DNA of 64,000 nucleotides from an uncultured Alphaproteobacteria bacterium (GCA_958295725.1 OY282368.1:558001-622000); one strand, 5' to 3'. Shown: positions 1 to 10,217, numbered from the stretch's first letter. Numbers and translations are program-made. The notes: generated by a model not told the origin, from the sequence alone.

Positions 1-3000
1 TCGGACACGGCGACGATCACCGCGGTGGACGACACGACGGACGGGCCGGACCGGCGGGTGACGGTGACGGCGACGGCTGCCAACGCCCAGGGCGCGGGGA
101 GCGTGACCGGGGCGACGCTGTCGCTGGAGGACGACGAGGCGGCGCCGACGGCGACGCTGTCGCTGTCGTCTTCGTCGATTTCGGAGAGCGGCGGGACGAC
201 GACGGTGACGGCGACGCTCACCCACGCGTCGAGCGCGGCGACGACGGTGACGGTGACGGCGGTGTCGGGCTTCTACACGGTGGATTCGACGGACGCGACG
301 ATCACGATCGCGGCGGGCGAGACGGCGAACGCCACGGACACGGCGACGGTCGTGGCGGCGGACGACGACGTGGACAACGTGGGCGACCGCACGGTGACGG
401 TGACGGGCGCGGCCTCCAACGCCCAGGCGGCGGCCGATTCGCAGACCGTGACCGTGACCGGCGCGAGCCTCACCTTGACCGACGACGAGGCGACGCCGGC
501 GGCGACGCTGGCGCTGAGCCCGGCGACGATCTCGGAGAGCGGTGGCGTATCGACGGTGACGGCGACGCTGAACGGCAAGTCGAGCGCGGCGGTGACGCTG
601 ACGGTGGCGGCGACGGCGGGGGCGAACGCGGCGGCGGGCGACTTCAGCCTGTCGAGTACGGCGACGCTGACCGTCGCGGCGGGTTCGACGGCGAGCGCGG
701 GCGCGGTGACGGTGACGGCGGTGGACGACACGACGGACGGGCCGGACAAGTCGGTGTCGGTTTCGGCGACGGTGAGCGGCGACAGCGGCGTTGCGGCCCC
801 GACCGCCGCGACGCTGACGATCGCCGACGACGATGCGGCGCCGGGCGTGAATCTGGCGGTGGCGGACAGCGCCATCGCGGAGGATGGCGGCACGACGACG
901 GTGGCGGCGACGCTGTCGCATCCGTCGAGCGCGGCGACGACGGTGACGGTGACGGCGCTCGAAGGCGCGTACACGGTGGATCCGACGGACGCGACGATCA
1001 CGATCGCGGCGGGCGCGACGGCGAACACCACGGACACGGCGACGGTCGTGGCGGCGGACGACGACGTGGACAACATCGGCGACCGGAGCGTCACGGTGAC
1101 GGGCACGGCGTCCAACGCCCAGGCCACGGCCGATTCGCAGACCGTGGCGGTGACCGGCGCGAGCCTCACCTTGACCGACGACGAGGCGACGCCGGTGGCG
1201 ACGTTGAAGCTGTCGTCTTCGTCGATTTCGGAGAGCGGCGGCGTGGCCACGGTGACGGCGACGCTGAACCGCGCGTCGAGCGCGGCGGTGACGCTGACGG
1301 TATCGGCTGGCGGCGTCGGCTTCACGCTTTCGAGCACGAAGACTCTGACCGTCGCGGCGGGTTCGACGGCGAGCGCGGGCGCGGTGACGGTGACGGCAGT
1401 GGACGACACGACGGACGGGCCGGACAAGCCGGTGTCGGTTTCGGCGACGGTGAGCGGCGACAGCGGCGTTGCGGCCCCGACCGCCGCGACGCTGACGATC
1501 GCCGACGACGATGCGGCGCCGGGGGTGACGCTGGCGGTGGCGGACAGCGCCATCGCGGAGGACGGCGGCACGACGACGGTGACGGCGACGCTGACGCACC
1601 CGTCGAGCGCGGCGACGACGGTGACGGTGACAGGAGTGGACGGCGCCTACACGGTGGGTTCGGACGCGATCATCGTCATCGCGGCGGGGAGCACGGCGAA
1701 CGCCACGGACACGGCGATGGTCACGGCGGCGGACGACGCCATCGACAACGTGGGCGACCGGCGCGTCACGGTGTCGGGAACGGCGGCCAACGCCCAGGCG
1801 GCGGCCGATTCGGAGACCGTGGCGGTGACCGGGGCGTCGCTGACGCTGACGGACGACGAGGCGACGCCGGTGGCGACGTTGAAGCTGTCGTCTTCGTCGA
1901 TCTCGGAGAGCGGCGGCAAGACCACGGTGACGGCGACGCTCTCCGGCAAGTCGAGCGCGGCGGTGACGCTGACGGTATCGGCTTCGGGGAGCGGCTTCAC
2001 GCTTTCGAGCGCGACGACGTTGACCATCGCGGCGGGTTCGACGGCGAGCGCGGGCACGGTGACGGTCGCGGCGGTCGCTGACACGACGGATGCGCCGGAC
2101 AAGTCGGTGACGGTTTCGGCCACGGTGAGCGGCGACAGCGGCGTGGCGGCCCCGGCCGCCGTGACGCTGACGCTGGAGGACGACGACGCGGCGCCGGGCG
2201 TGAAGCTGGCGCTGTCGCCGGCGTCGATCTCGGAGAACGGCGGGGTGGCGACGGTGAGCGCGACGCTCACCCATGCGTCGAGCGCGGCGACGACGGTGAC
2301 GGTGACGGCGGTGGACAGCGCCTACACGGTGGGTTCGGACGCGACCATCGTGATCGCGGCGGGGAGCACGGCGAACGCGACGGACACGGCGACGATCGCC
2401 GCGGTGGACGACGCCATCGACAACGTGAGCGACCGGAGCGTCACGGTGACGGGCACGGCGGAGAATGGCCAGGGCGTAGGGGGCGTGACGGGAGTCGCGC
2501 TGACGCTGACCGACGACGAGGCGACGCCGACAGCGACGCTGGCGTTGTCGGACTCCTCGATCTCGGAGAACGGCGGCGTGGCGACGGTGACGGCGACGCT
2601 GAACGGCAAGTCGAGCGCGGCGGTGACGCTGACGGTGGCGGCTTCGGGGAGCGGCTTCACGCTTTCGAGCGCGAAGACGCTGACCGTCGCAGCGGGTTCG
2701 ACGGCGAGTACGGGCGCGGTGACGGTCGCGGCGGTCGCTGACACGACGGATGCGCCGGACAAGTCGGTGACGGTTTCGGCCACGGTGAGCGGCGACAGCG
2801 GCGTGGCGGCCCCGACCGCCGTGACGCTGACGATCGAGGACGACGACGCGGCGCCGGGCGTGACGCTGTCGGTGGCGTCGTCGTCGATCCCGGAGAACGG
2901 CGGTTCGACGACGGTGAGCGCGAAACTCACGCACCCGTCGAGCGCGGCGACGACGGTGACGGTGACGGGGGTGTCGGACTTTTACACGGTGGGGTCGGAC

Positions 3001-6000
3001 GCGACGATCACGATCGCGGCGGGCGAGACGGAGAACGCTTCGGACACGGCGACGATCACGGCGGCGGACGACGACGTGGACAACGTGAGCGACCGGAGCG
3101 TCACGGTGACGGGCACGGCGGAGAATGGCCAGGGCGTAGGGGGCGTGACGGGAGTCGCGCTGACGCTGACCGACGACGAGGGGACACCGACAGCGACGTT
3201 GAAGCTGTCGTCTTCGTCGATCTCGGAGAGCGGCGGCGCGGCGACGGTGACGGCGGCGCTGAACGGCAAGTCGAGCGCGGCGGTGACGCTGACGGTATCG
3301 GCTTCGGGGAGTGGCTTCACGCTGTCGAGCGCGACGACGCTGACCGTCGCGGCGGGCTCGACGGCGAGCGCGGGCGCGGTGACGGTGACGGCGGTCAATG
3401 ACACGACGGACGCGCCGGACAAGTCGGTGGCGGTGTCGGCGACGGTGAGCGGCGACAGCGGCGTTGCGGCCCCGACCGCCGCGACGCTGACGATCGCCGA
3501 CGACGAGGCGGCGCCGGGGGTGACGCTGTCGGTGGCGTCGTCGTCGATCCCGGAGGATGGCGGCACGACGACGGTGACGGCGACGCTGTCGCATCCGTCG
3601 AGCGCGGCGACGACGGTGACGGTGACGGGGGTGTTGGGCTTCTACACGGCGGGACCGGACGCGACCATCGTCATCGCGGCGGGCGAGACGGCGAACGCCA
3701 CGGACACGGCGGCGGTTACGGCGGCGGACGACGATGTGGACAACGTGGGCGATCGCACGGTGACGGTGACGGGCACGGCGGCCAACAGCCAGGGCGTGGG
3801 GTCCGTGGCGGGCGCGTCGCTGACGCTGACGGACGACGAGGCGACGCCGGCGGCGACGCTGGCGCTGTCGTCTTCGTCGATCTCGGAGAACGGCGGCGTG
3901 GCGACGGTGACGGCGACGCTGAGCGGCAAGTCGAGCTCGGCGGTGACGCTGACGGTATCGGCTTCGGGGAGCGGCTTCACGCTGTCGAGCGCGACGACGC
4001 TGACCGTCGCGGCGGGTTCGACGGCGAGCGCGGGCGCGGTGACGGTGACGGCGGCGGATGACACGACGGACGCGCCGGACAAGCCGGTGACGGTCTCGGC
4101 CACGGCGTTGGGCGGCGGCGTTGCGGCGCCGGCGAGCGTGACGCTGACGGTCGTCGACGACGACGCGGCGCCGGGGGTGAAGCTGGCGGTGGCGGACAGC
4201 GCCATCGCCGAGGACGGCGGGACGACGACGGTGACGGCGACGCTCTCCCATGCGTCGAGCGCGGCGACGACGGTGACGGTGACAGGAGTGGACGGCGCCT
4301 ACACGGTGGGTTCGGACGCGACGATCGTGATCGCGGCGGGGCAGACGTCGAACGCCACGGACACGGCGACGGTGGCGGCGGCGGACGACGACATCGACAA
4401 CGTGGGCGACCGCTCGGTGACGGTGACGGGCACGGCGGCGAACGGCCAAGCGACGGCCGATTCGCAGACCGTGGCGGTGACCGGGGCGAGCCTCACCTTG
4501 ACCGACGACGAGGCGACGCCGACGGCGACGTTGGCGTTGTCGGACTCCTCGGTCTCGGAGAGCGGCGGCGCGGCGACGGTGACGGCGACGCTCTCCGGCA
4601 AGTCGAGCGCGGCGGTGACGCTGACGGTCGCGGCTTCGGGGAGCGGCTTCACGCTGTCGAGCGCGAGGACGCTGACCGTCGCGGCGGGTTCGACGGCGAG
4701 TACGGGCGCGGTGACGGTGACGGCGGTCAATGACACGACGGACGGGCCGGACAAGCCGGTGACGGTTTCAGCGACGGTGAGCGGCGACAGCGGGGTGGCG
4801 GCGCCGGCGAGCGTGACGCTGACGATCGAGGACGACGAGGCGGCACCGGGGGTGACGCTGTCGCTGTCGTCTTCGTCGATCTCGGAGAGCGGCGGGACGA
4901 CGACGGTGAGCGCGACGCTGACCCACCCATCGAGCGCGGCGACGACGGTGACGGTGACGGGGGTGGGGGTGTCGGGCTTCTACACGGTGGGGTCGGACGC
5001 GACCATCGTCATCGCGGCGGGGAACACGGCGAACGCCACGGACACGGCGACGATCGCGGCGGCGGACGACGACGTGGACAACATCGGCGACCGGAGCGTC
5101 ACGGTGACGGGCACGGCGTCCAACGCCCAGGCGGCGGCCGATTCGCAGACCGTGACGGTGACCGGGGCGGCGCTGACGCTGGAGGACGACGAGGCGACGC
5201 CGGCGGCGACGCTGGCGCTGTCGTCTTCGTCGATCTCGGAGAGCGGCGGCGTGGCGACGGTGACGGCGTCGCTGAGCGGCAAGTCGAGCTCGGCGGTGAC
5301 GCTGACGGTATCGGCTTCGGGGAGCGGCTTCACGCTGTCGAGCGCGACGACGCTGACCGTCGCGGCGGGTTCGACGGCGAGTATGGGCACGGTGACGGTC
5401 GCGGCGGTGGACGACACGACGGACGGGCCGGACAAGTCGGTGTCGGTGTCGGCGACGGTGAGCGGCGACAGCGGGGTGGCGGCGCCGGCGAGCGTGACGC
5501 TGACCGTTACGGACGACGACGCGGCGCCGGGGGTGACGCTGACGTTGTCGCCTTCGACGGTCGACGAGAGTGGAACGACGACGCAGGCGACGGTGACGGC
5601 GACGTTGAGCCATGCGTCGAGCGCGGCGACGACGGTGACGGTAACGGCGTCGGCGGGCGCGAACGCGGCGGCGTCGGACTTCACGCAGACGGGGACGACG
5701 CTGACGATAGCGGTGGGTTCGACGACGAGCGCGGGCGCGGTGACGGTGACGGCGAACGACAATGCGAAGGACGAGCCGGACAAGTCGGTGGCGGTGTCGG
5801 GGACGGCCGCCAACAGCCAGGGGATCGCGGGGAACCCCGCCGGCGTCACGCTGACGATCCGCGACGACGATGGGAAGCCCACGGTGGCGCTGTCGCTGTC
5901 GAGCGCGTCGGTCGCGGAGAACGGCGGCGCGGCGACGGTGACGGCGACGCTGAACCGGGCGTCGAGCGCGGCGACGACGGTGACGGTAACGGCGTCGGCG

Positions 6001-6561
6001 GGCGCGAACGCGGCGGCGTCGGACTTCACGCAGACGGGGACGACGCTGACGATAGCGGCGGGTTCGACGACGAGCGCGGGCGCGGTGACGGTGACGGCGG
6101 TGGCCGACACGACGGACGGGCCGGACAAGTCGGTGAGGGTTTCGGGTTCGGCTGTCAACGCGCAGGGCGTGACCGATCCGCTCGCGGTGACACTGACCAT
6201 TACGGACGACGACGACGCGCCGGCGGCGACGCTGAAGCTGAACCCGGCGACGATCTCGGAGAACGGCGGGGTTTCGACAGTGACGGCGATGTTGAGCCAT
6301 CCATCAAGCACGGCGGTGACGCTGACGGTGTCGGCTTCGGCGGGGACGAACGCGGTCGCGGACGATTTCATGCTGTCGAGCGCGACGACGCTGACCGTCG
6401 CGGCCGGAGAGACGGCGAGCACCGGCGCGGTGACCGTCGCGGCGAACGACAACGCGGCGACGTCACTGGACAAGCAGGTGACGGTGTCGGCAGTGGCCTC
6501 GGGCGGGAACGGGGTGGCGAGCCCGAACGCCGTGACGCTGACCATCGAGGACGACGACGGA
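1..6561 (+). repeat. In-gene tandem repeat array, 660-bp double modules
   Basis: Twenty acidic junction motifs (DDE/DDD followed by A-P or T-P) define 19 full modules. Two module types alternate. One contains GKSSAAVTLTV and DTTDxPDK; the other contains SSAATTVTVT and DDDVDN. A double module is 660 bp in the middle of the array: the junctions ending at 1860, 2520, 3180 and 3840 are exactly 660 bases apart. The block 2461-2520 is identical to 3121-3180. The last few modules, from about 5520 on, are more divergent and lack the strict alternation. Confidence 0.9.
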
Positions 6562-9225
6562 AGCGTATCGCCGTCGTTCGTGCCGATAGCCAACGCGGGA
6601 GAGGTTCAGACCGTGGTCGAGGGGGACGAGGTGACTCTGGACGGCAGCGACAGTTCCGGCCCCGCCGGTCTGAGTCTGAGCTACGCCTGGACCCAGACCG
6701 GAGGCGCGCCGACGGTGACGCTGACGGGCGCGAACACCGACAGCCCGACGTTCACGGCGCCGCAGGTATCGGAGGAGACGGTCCTGACGTTCCGGCTGAC
6801 GGTGACGGCGGGGAGCGAGAGCGCCAGCGACACGGTGGCTGTGACGGTGCTGAACCGCGCGGGCGGGGAGGACGAACCGGATCGGGTTCCGACCTTCGGC
6901 GACGCCGAGATCGCCGACAGGACATGGACGCAGAACCGGGAGATCACGGCTTTTACCCTGCCGACGGCCACGGGCGGCGACGGCTCGCTGACCTATACGC
7001 TGTCGCCGGCGCCGCCGGACGGCGTGGGGCGCGACGGAGCGACGCGGACGGTCTCCGGCGCACCGACCGTTGCGATGGACGAGACCGCCTATACCTGGAC
7101 CGCCACCGACGAGGACGGCGACGAGGCGACGCTCACCTTCAACGTCACCGTGATCGAGGACACGGTTCCGAGCTTCGGCGACGAGACGATAACGAACAAG
7201 CATTGGGTGGCGGGCCTTCGAATCGAGACGTTCACGCTGCCCGCGGCCACGGGCGGCAACGGCGCGCTGACCTATACGTTGAGTCCGGCCCTTCCCGTCG
7301 GCGTACGCCGGGACGAGGCGACGCGCGAGGTTGCCGGCGCGCCGACGGCGGTGCTGGAGCGGACGACCTATACCTGGACGGCCACCGACGAGGACGGCGA
7401 CGAGGCGTCGCTGACATTCGTCATCGAAGTCTGGCCACGGATTACCTTCTCGCTGGAGGACGCGGAAGCGGAGGAGGGCGACGAGGTCGTGTTCCTTCTG
7501 AAGTTGTCACCGGCGCCGCCGTGGGACATGGCGGTGCGGTTCGTCGCGGAGCCGGGCACGGCGACGGCCGACGAGGACTACACGACGGCGCCGGCGGCGC
7601 GCGGGCAGGACCTGCTGTCCCCGGCGTCCGCGAGCGGGAACGACGTCACCGCGCACGCGACCGGGCACGACTTCAGGGTCGCCGCCGGCCAGACCTCGGT
7701 GAGGATCCCGGTGCGGACGATCGACGACGAGATGGACGAGCCCCGCGAGGCGTTCACGATGAACGCCATATCGGTGCGTCCGGGGGGCACCCACGCGGCG
7801 GCGACGGGAACGATCCTGGACAACGACCACCAAGGGCGGACACGGGCGTTCGAGGCGCTTCTCGCGGCGTTCGGCCGTGCGGTGGCGTCGGAGGCGGTGG
7901 ACGTGCTCGGGGAGCGGTTCACGGAGGCGACATCCGGGAACCGGGTGACGCTGGGCGGGCACGCGGTGCCGCTGGGCGCGGCTCCGGCTGCGGGGACGCC
8001 GGCGGACGATGCCGACGCCGCGCCCTGGCGTTCGGACGACAACGCCGAGGGTGCCGGGAGCGGCATGTCGATGCGCGAACTGGCGGCCCAGAGCTCGTTC
8101 GCACTGTCCCTGGGACGGGACGACGCCGCGGCCGACGCGGGTGGAGGACCGGCGCTGTGGGGTCGCGCGGGGGCGTCCCGGTTCTCCGGCCGGCCCGACA
8201 ACGACCTGAAGACGGAGGGCGAGGTGTTCACCGGCTTCGTGGGCGCCGACGCCCGGCCGCGCCCCGGTCTCCTGCTCGGGGTCGCGGTCGCGCACAGCCA
8301 GGGCGACATGAACTACACCCTGGCGGAGGAGCGGGGCGACGTGGACGCGACGCTGACGAGCGTGTTCCCCTATGGCCACTGGGCACCGGTCCCCGGGGTG
8401 AACCTGTGGGCGATGATGGGGACCGGACAGGGCGCCGCGAAGGTGGTGGACGAGGCGGGGACGGCGCGCGCGGATATCGAGATGCGGATGGCGGCGTTGG
8501 GTGGACGTAAGGAGCTGGGTGCCACCGGCGATGTGGACTGGGCGCTGAAGGGAGACGGCGTCGCCGTGCGGATGAAGTCGGACGCCACGCAAGAGTTGTC
8601 GGCGACCGATTCGGGAACACAGCGTTTGCGCCTTCTGGTGGAGGGTTCCGCCGATTGGGGTCTGACGGAGCACGCGCGTTTGCAGCCGCGGTTGGAGATC
8701 GGGGGCCGATGGGACGGCGGTCGCCTGGACAAGGGTTTCGGCCAGGAGCTGGGCGGCGGTGTGACCTATGCGGACACGCGGCTCGGGCTGGAGACCGAGG
8801 CGCGGGGGCGGTATCTGCTGGCGCACAGCTCGTCGGGGTTCGAGGAATGGGGCGCGAGCCTCGCGATCCTCTTCGATCCGGGGGGCGACGGTCTGGGACC
8901 GTGGGTCGGGGTGTCGCCGCAATGGGGCGCGGCGGACAGCGGGGCGCGGTCTCTGTGGGAGAGCACGTTGCCGGACGATGGCGACGCGGATTCGCCCGGA
9001 GGCCGGCTGGGCCTGGAAGCGGGCTACCGCCTCGACGAGTCGCGCGCGATGAGCCTGACCTTCAGACGGGACAACCAGGGAGGCGGCAGCAGCTACGGCC
9101 TGGGTGGCCGCTTCGCGCCGGACACGCCGCGCAACCTTTTCATCGAAGCGGAAGTGAGCCGTAGCGAAAGCGAGACGGGCGCGCCCGAACACAGCATCGG
9201 CCTCAAGCTCCGCATGGGCTGGTAG
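1..9225 (+). CDS. Giant Calx-beta-repeat autotransporter-like surface protein (5' end outside window)
   Basis: The reading frame is open from base 1, so the N-terminus and signal peptide lie to the left; 3,074 codons are visible. About the first 2,187 residues are 19 complete modules of about 105-120 residues plus one partial module. Each opens with a strand like SxSSISESGG, contains TVTATL, and closes with an acidic LTxDDE or IxDDD turn, as Calx-beta modules do. A PKD-like module follows at about 2195-2290, with the motif DGSDSSGP. Two putative-Ig modules lie at about 2296-2385 and 2389-2478, each containing TWTATDEDGDEA, and one more Calx-beta-like module starts near 2480. From about 2718 to the end there are alternating aromatic and glycine strands ending in a C-terminal Trp, as expected for an outer-membrane barrel. 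The likely role is a self-exported adhesin or biofilm protein with calcium-stabilised repeats. Function is inferred from architecture only. Confidence 0.85.
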   Translation, partial: SDTATITAVDDTTDGPDRRVTVTATAANAQGAGSVTGATLSLEDDEAAPTATLSLSSSSISESGGTTTVTATLTHASSAATTVTVTAVSGFYTVDSTDATITIAAGETANATDTATVVAADDDVDNVGDRTVTVTGAASNAQAAADSQTVTVTGASLTLTDDEATPAATLALSPATISESGGVSTVTATLNGKSSAAVTLTVAATAGANAAAGDFSLSSTATLTVAAGSTASAGAVTVTAVDDTTDGPDKSVSVSATVSGDSGVAAPTAATLTIADDDAAPGVNLAVADSAIAEDGGTTTVAATLSHPSSAATTVTVTALEGAYTVDPTDATITIAAGATANTTDTATVVAADDDVDNIGDRSVTVTGTASNAQATADSQTVAVTGASLTLTDDEATPVATLKLSSSSISESGGVATVTATLNRASSAAVTLTVSAGGVGFTLSSTKTLTVAAGSTASAGAVTVTAVDDTTDGPDKPVSVSATVSGDSGVAAPTAATLTIADDDAAPGVTLAVADSAIAEDGGTTTVTATLTHPSSAATTVTVTGVDGAYTVGSDAIIVIAAGSTANATDTAMVTAADDAIDNVGDRRVTVSGTAANAQAAADSETVAVTGASLTLTDDEATPVATLKLSSSSISESGGKTTVTATLSGKSSAAVTLTVSASGSGFTLSSATTLTIAAGSTASAGTVTVAAVADTTDAPDKSVTVSATVSGDSGVAAPAAVTLTLEDDDAAPGVKLALSPASISENGGVATVSATLTHASSAATTVTVTAVDSAYTVGSDATIVIAAGSTANATDTATIAAVDDAIDNVSDRSVTVTGTAENGQGVGGVTGVALTLTDDEATPTATLALSDSSISENGGVATVTATLNGKSSAAVTLTVAASGSGFTLSSAKTLTVAAGSTASTGAVTVAAVADTTDAPDKSVTVSATVSGDSGVAAPTAVTLTIEDDDAAPGVTLSVASSSIPENGGSTTVSAKLTHPSSAATTVTVTGVSDFYTVGSDATITIAAGETENASDTATITAADDDVDNVSDRSVTVTGTAENGQGVGGVTGVALTLTDDEGTPTATLKLSSSSISESGGAATVTAALNGKSSAAVTLTVSASGSGFTLSSATTLTVAAGSTASAGAVTVTAVNDTTDAPDKSVAVSATVSGDSGVAAPTAATLTIADDEAAPGVTLSVASSSIPEDGGTTTVTATLSHPSSAATTVTVTGVLGFYTAGPDATIVIAAGETANATDTAAVTAADDDVDNVGDRTVTVTGTAANSQGVGSVAGASLTLTDDEATPAATLALSSSSISENGGVATVTATLSGKSSSAVTLTVSASGSGFTLSSATTLTVAAGSTASAGAVTVTAADDTTDAPDKPVTVSATALGGGVAAPASVTLTVVDDDAAPGVKLAVADSAIAEDGGTTTVTATLSHASSAATTVTVTGVDGAYTVGSDATIVIAAGQTSNATDTATVAAADDDIDNVGDRSVTVTGTAANGQATADSQTVAVTGASLTLTDDEATPTATLALSDSSVSESGGAATVTATLSGKSSAAVTLTVAASGSGFTLSSARTLTVAAGSTASTGAVTVTAVNDTTDGPDKPVTVSATVSGDSGVAAPASVTLTIEDDEAAPGVTLSLSSSSISESGGTTTVSATLTHPSSAATTVTVTGVGVSGFYTVGSDATIVIAAGNTANATDTATIAAADDDVDNIGDRSVTVTGTASNAQAAADSQTVTVTGAALTLEDDEATPAATLALSSSSISESGGVATVTASLSGKSSSAVTLTVSASGSGFTLSSATTLTVAAGSTASMGTVTVAAVDDTTDGPDKSVSVSATVSGDSGVAAPASVTLTVTDDDAAPGVTLTLSPSTVDESGTTTQATVTATLSHASSAATTVTVTASAGANAAASDFTQTGTTLTIAVGSTTSAGAVTVTANDNAKDEPDKSVAVSGTAANSQGIAGNPAGVTLTIRDDDGKPTVALSLSSASVAENGGAATVTATLNRASSAATTVTVTASAGANAAASDFTQTGTTLTIAAGSTTSAGAVTVTAVADTTDGPDKSVRVSGSAVNAQGVTDPLAVTLTITDDDDAPAATLKLNPATISENGGVSTVTAMLSHPSSTAVTLTVSASAGTNAVADDFMLSSATTLTVAAGETASTGAVTVAANDNAATSLDKQVTVSAVASGGNGVASPNAVTLTIEDDDGSVSPSFVPIANAGEVQTVVEGDEVTLDGSDSSGPAGLSLSYAWTQTGGAPTVTLTGANTDSPTFTAPQVSEETVLTFRLTVTAGSESASDTVAVTVLNRAGGEDEPDRVPTFGDAEIADRTWTQNREITAFTLPTATGGDGSLTYTLSPAPPDGVGRDGATRTVSGAPTVAMDETAYTWTATDEDGDEATLTFNVTVIEDTVPSFGDETITNKHWVAGLRIETFTLPAATGGNGALTYTLSPALPVGVRRDEATREVAGAPTAVLERTTYTWTATDEDGDEASLTFVIEVWPRITFSLEDAEAEEGDEVVFLLKLSPAPPWDMAVRFVAEPGTATADEDYTTAPAARGQDLLSPASASGNDVTAHATGHDFRVAAGQTSVRIPVRTIDDEMDEPREAFTMNAISVRPGGTHAAATGTILDNDHQGRTRAFEALLAAFGRAVASEAVDVLGERFTEATSGNRVTLGGHAVPLGAAPAAGTPADDADAAPWRSDDNAEGAGSGMSMRELAAQSSFALSLGRDDAAADAGGGPALWGRAGASRFSGRPDNDLKTEGEVFTGFVGADARPRPGLLLGVAVAHSQGDMNYTLAEERGDVDATLTSVFPYGHWAPVPGVNLWAMMGTGQGAAKVVDEAGTARADIEMRMAALGGRKELGATGDVDWALKGDGVAVRMKSDATQELSATDSGTQRLRLLVEGSADWGLTEHARLQPRLEIGGRWDGGRLDKGFGQELGGGVTYADTRLGLETEARGRYLLAHSSSGFEEWGASLAILFDPGGDGLGPWVGVSPQWGAADSGARSLWESTLPDDGDADSPGGRLGLEAGYRLDESRAMSLTFRRDNQGGGSSYGLGGRFAPDTPRNLFIEAEVSRSESETGAPEHSIGLKLRMGW

Positions 9226-9232
9226 AGGAGGC

Positions 9233-9276
9233 GCCGCGGCCCGAGCCGCTGGCCTTGCCGCCGGGAAGGCCGCGGC
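9233..9276. terminator. GC-rich hairpin between convergent genes
   Basis: A perfect 9-base inverted repeat (GCCGCGGCC at 9233-9241, GGCCGCGGC at 9268-9276) encloses a second possible stem (GGCCTT at 9251-9256 with AAGGCC at 9266-9271). It fills most of the 52-base gap between the surface-protein gene and the DsbA-like gene, which converge here. There is no T-run, so it is not a classical intrinsic terminator. A bidirectional transcription stop or mRNA 3' stabiliser is the best guess. Confidence 0.4.
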
Positions 9277-9277
9277 A

Positions 9278-10057
9278 CTAACAGGTCCGGCAGTTCTCGC
9301 GCGCTTCCTCGACGAGCGCCGCCAGCCGCGCGCCTTCGATATATCCGGGAACGATCTCGTCGCCGATCACGAACGCGGGGGTGCCCTGGATGCCGAGGGC
9401 CTCGGCCTGCGCGCGGTTGCGGGAGATGGCGGCCTCGATCTCCGGGGCGGCCATGTCGCGCGCGAGCCGGTTCGGGTCGAGTCCGATCTCCCTCGCGATG
9501 TCGAGGATCCGGCGTTCAGAGAAAGCCCCTCGCGCCTCCATCAGTGCGGTGTGGAACGGCATGTAGAGGTCCCCGTCCTGCATCCGCGCGGCGAGCGCCG
9601 CGCGCGACGCGGTGACGGATTCGGGACCGAGGATGGGGTATTCCTTGAACACGACGCGGACGTTCGGGTCCTCGCGCAGGAGCTCGACGAGGTGAGGGAG
9701 GAACCGCTTGCAGTACGCGCATCGGTAGTCGAAGAACTCCACCACGGCGACGTCGCCGTCCGGGTTGCCGCCGACGTGAGAGTCGGGGTCGCGCTCGAGG
9801 TCCGGGCGGAGGCCGGCCAGAATTTCGCGCCGCTTTTCCTCGTCCGCCGCCTGCTCGCGCGTCCTCATGCGCTGGACGCTCTCCAGGATGACTTCCGGAT
9901 TGTCCATGATGTAATCGCGGATCATCCGATCGATGGCGCGCTGTTCCGCGTCCGTGAACGAAGCCTGGGCGAGGGTGGGGGCGGGAGCGGCCCAATGGCC
10001 CAGGCCGACGATCATCGAAAGGATCGCGGAGCGCCGGAGAACGGTGTGCGGTTTCAT
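9278..10057 (-). CDS. DsbA-family periplasmic thiol-disulfide oxidoreductase
   Basis: This 259-residue protein has a Sec signal peptide ending near residue 30 (after TLA or LAQA). It then has a helical N-terminal segment of the kind seen in ScsC and 27-kDa-antigen relatives. The thioredoxin-like fold carries the active site C113-A-Y-C116, and the cis-proline loop reads GTPAF. It should form or isomerise disulfides in exported proteins. The C-terminus is unusual in ending with a second CxxC (Cys256-Arg-Thr-Cys259). It lies 160 bases downstream of the M48 protease gene on the same strand, so the two probably form an envelope quality-control unit. Which redox direction it works in cannot be told from sequence. 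Confidence 0.88.
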   Translation of the reverse strand: MKPHTVLRRSAILSMIVGLGHWAAPAPTLAQASFTDAEQRAIDRMIRDYIMDNPEVILESVQRMRTREQAADEEKRREILAGLRPDLERDPDSHVGGNPDGDVAVVEFFDYRCAYCKRFLPHLVELLREDPNVRVVFKEYPILGPESVTASRAALAARMQDGDLYMPFHTALMEARGAFSERRILDIAREIGLDPNRLARDMAAPEIEAAISRNRAQAEALGIQGTPAFVIGDEIVPGYIEGARLAALVEEARENCRTC

Positions 10058-10217
10058 CGGCCGGCAAGCCCCGCCGCGTCCCGGTCGCGGGCGCGCCTTC
10101 CACGCCTAGCGTCACGAAGGCCGATCACGTTCATCCCGGACGCATAAGAGCACAAGCGCGGGCGCGCGGGTAGGACCTTCATCGAGGATCGAAAACGCCT
10201 CCGCTCGCGGTCGCCGG

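Noticed and set aside
273..4754. Several long open frames of 150-430 codons on the minus strand through the repeat gene
   Set aside because: They are built from the same repeats read backwards, are rich in Ala, Ser, Thr and Val without domain features, and lack ribosome sites. High G/C coding sequence opens the opposite strand.
4768..6593. Arg-rich and Val/Ala-rich minus-strand frames of more than 500 codons
   Set aside because: Low-complexity shadows of the repeat array with no recognisable protein.
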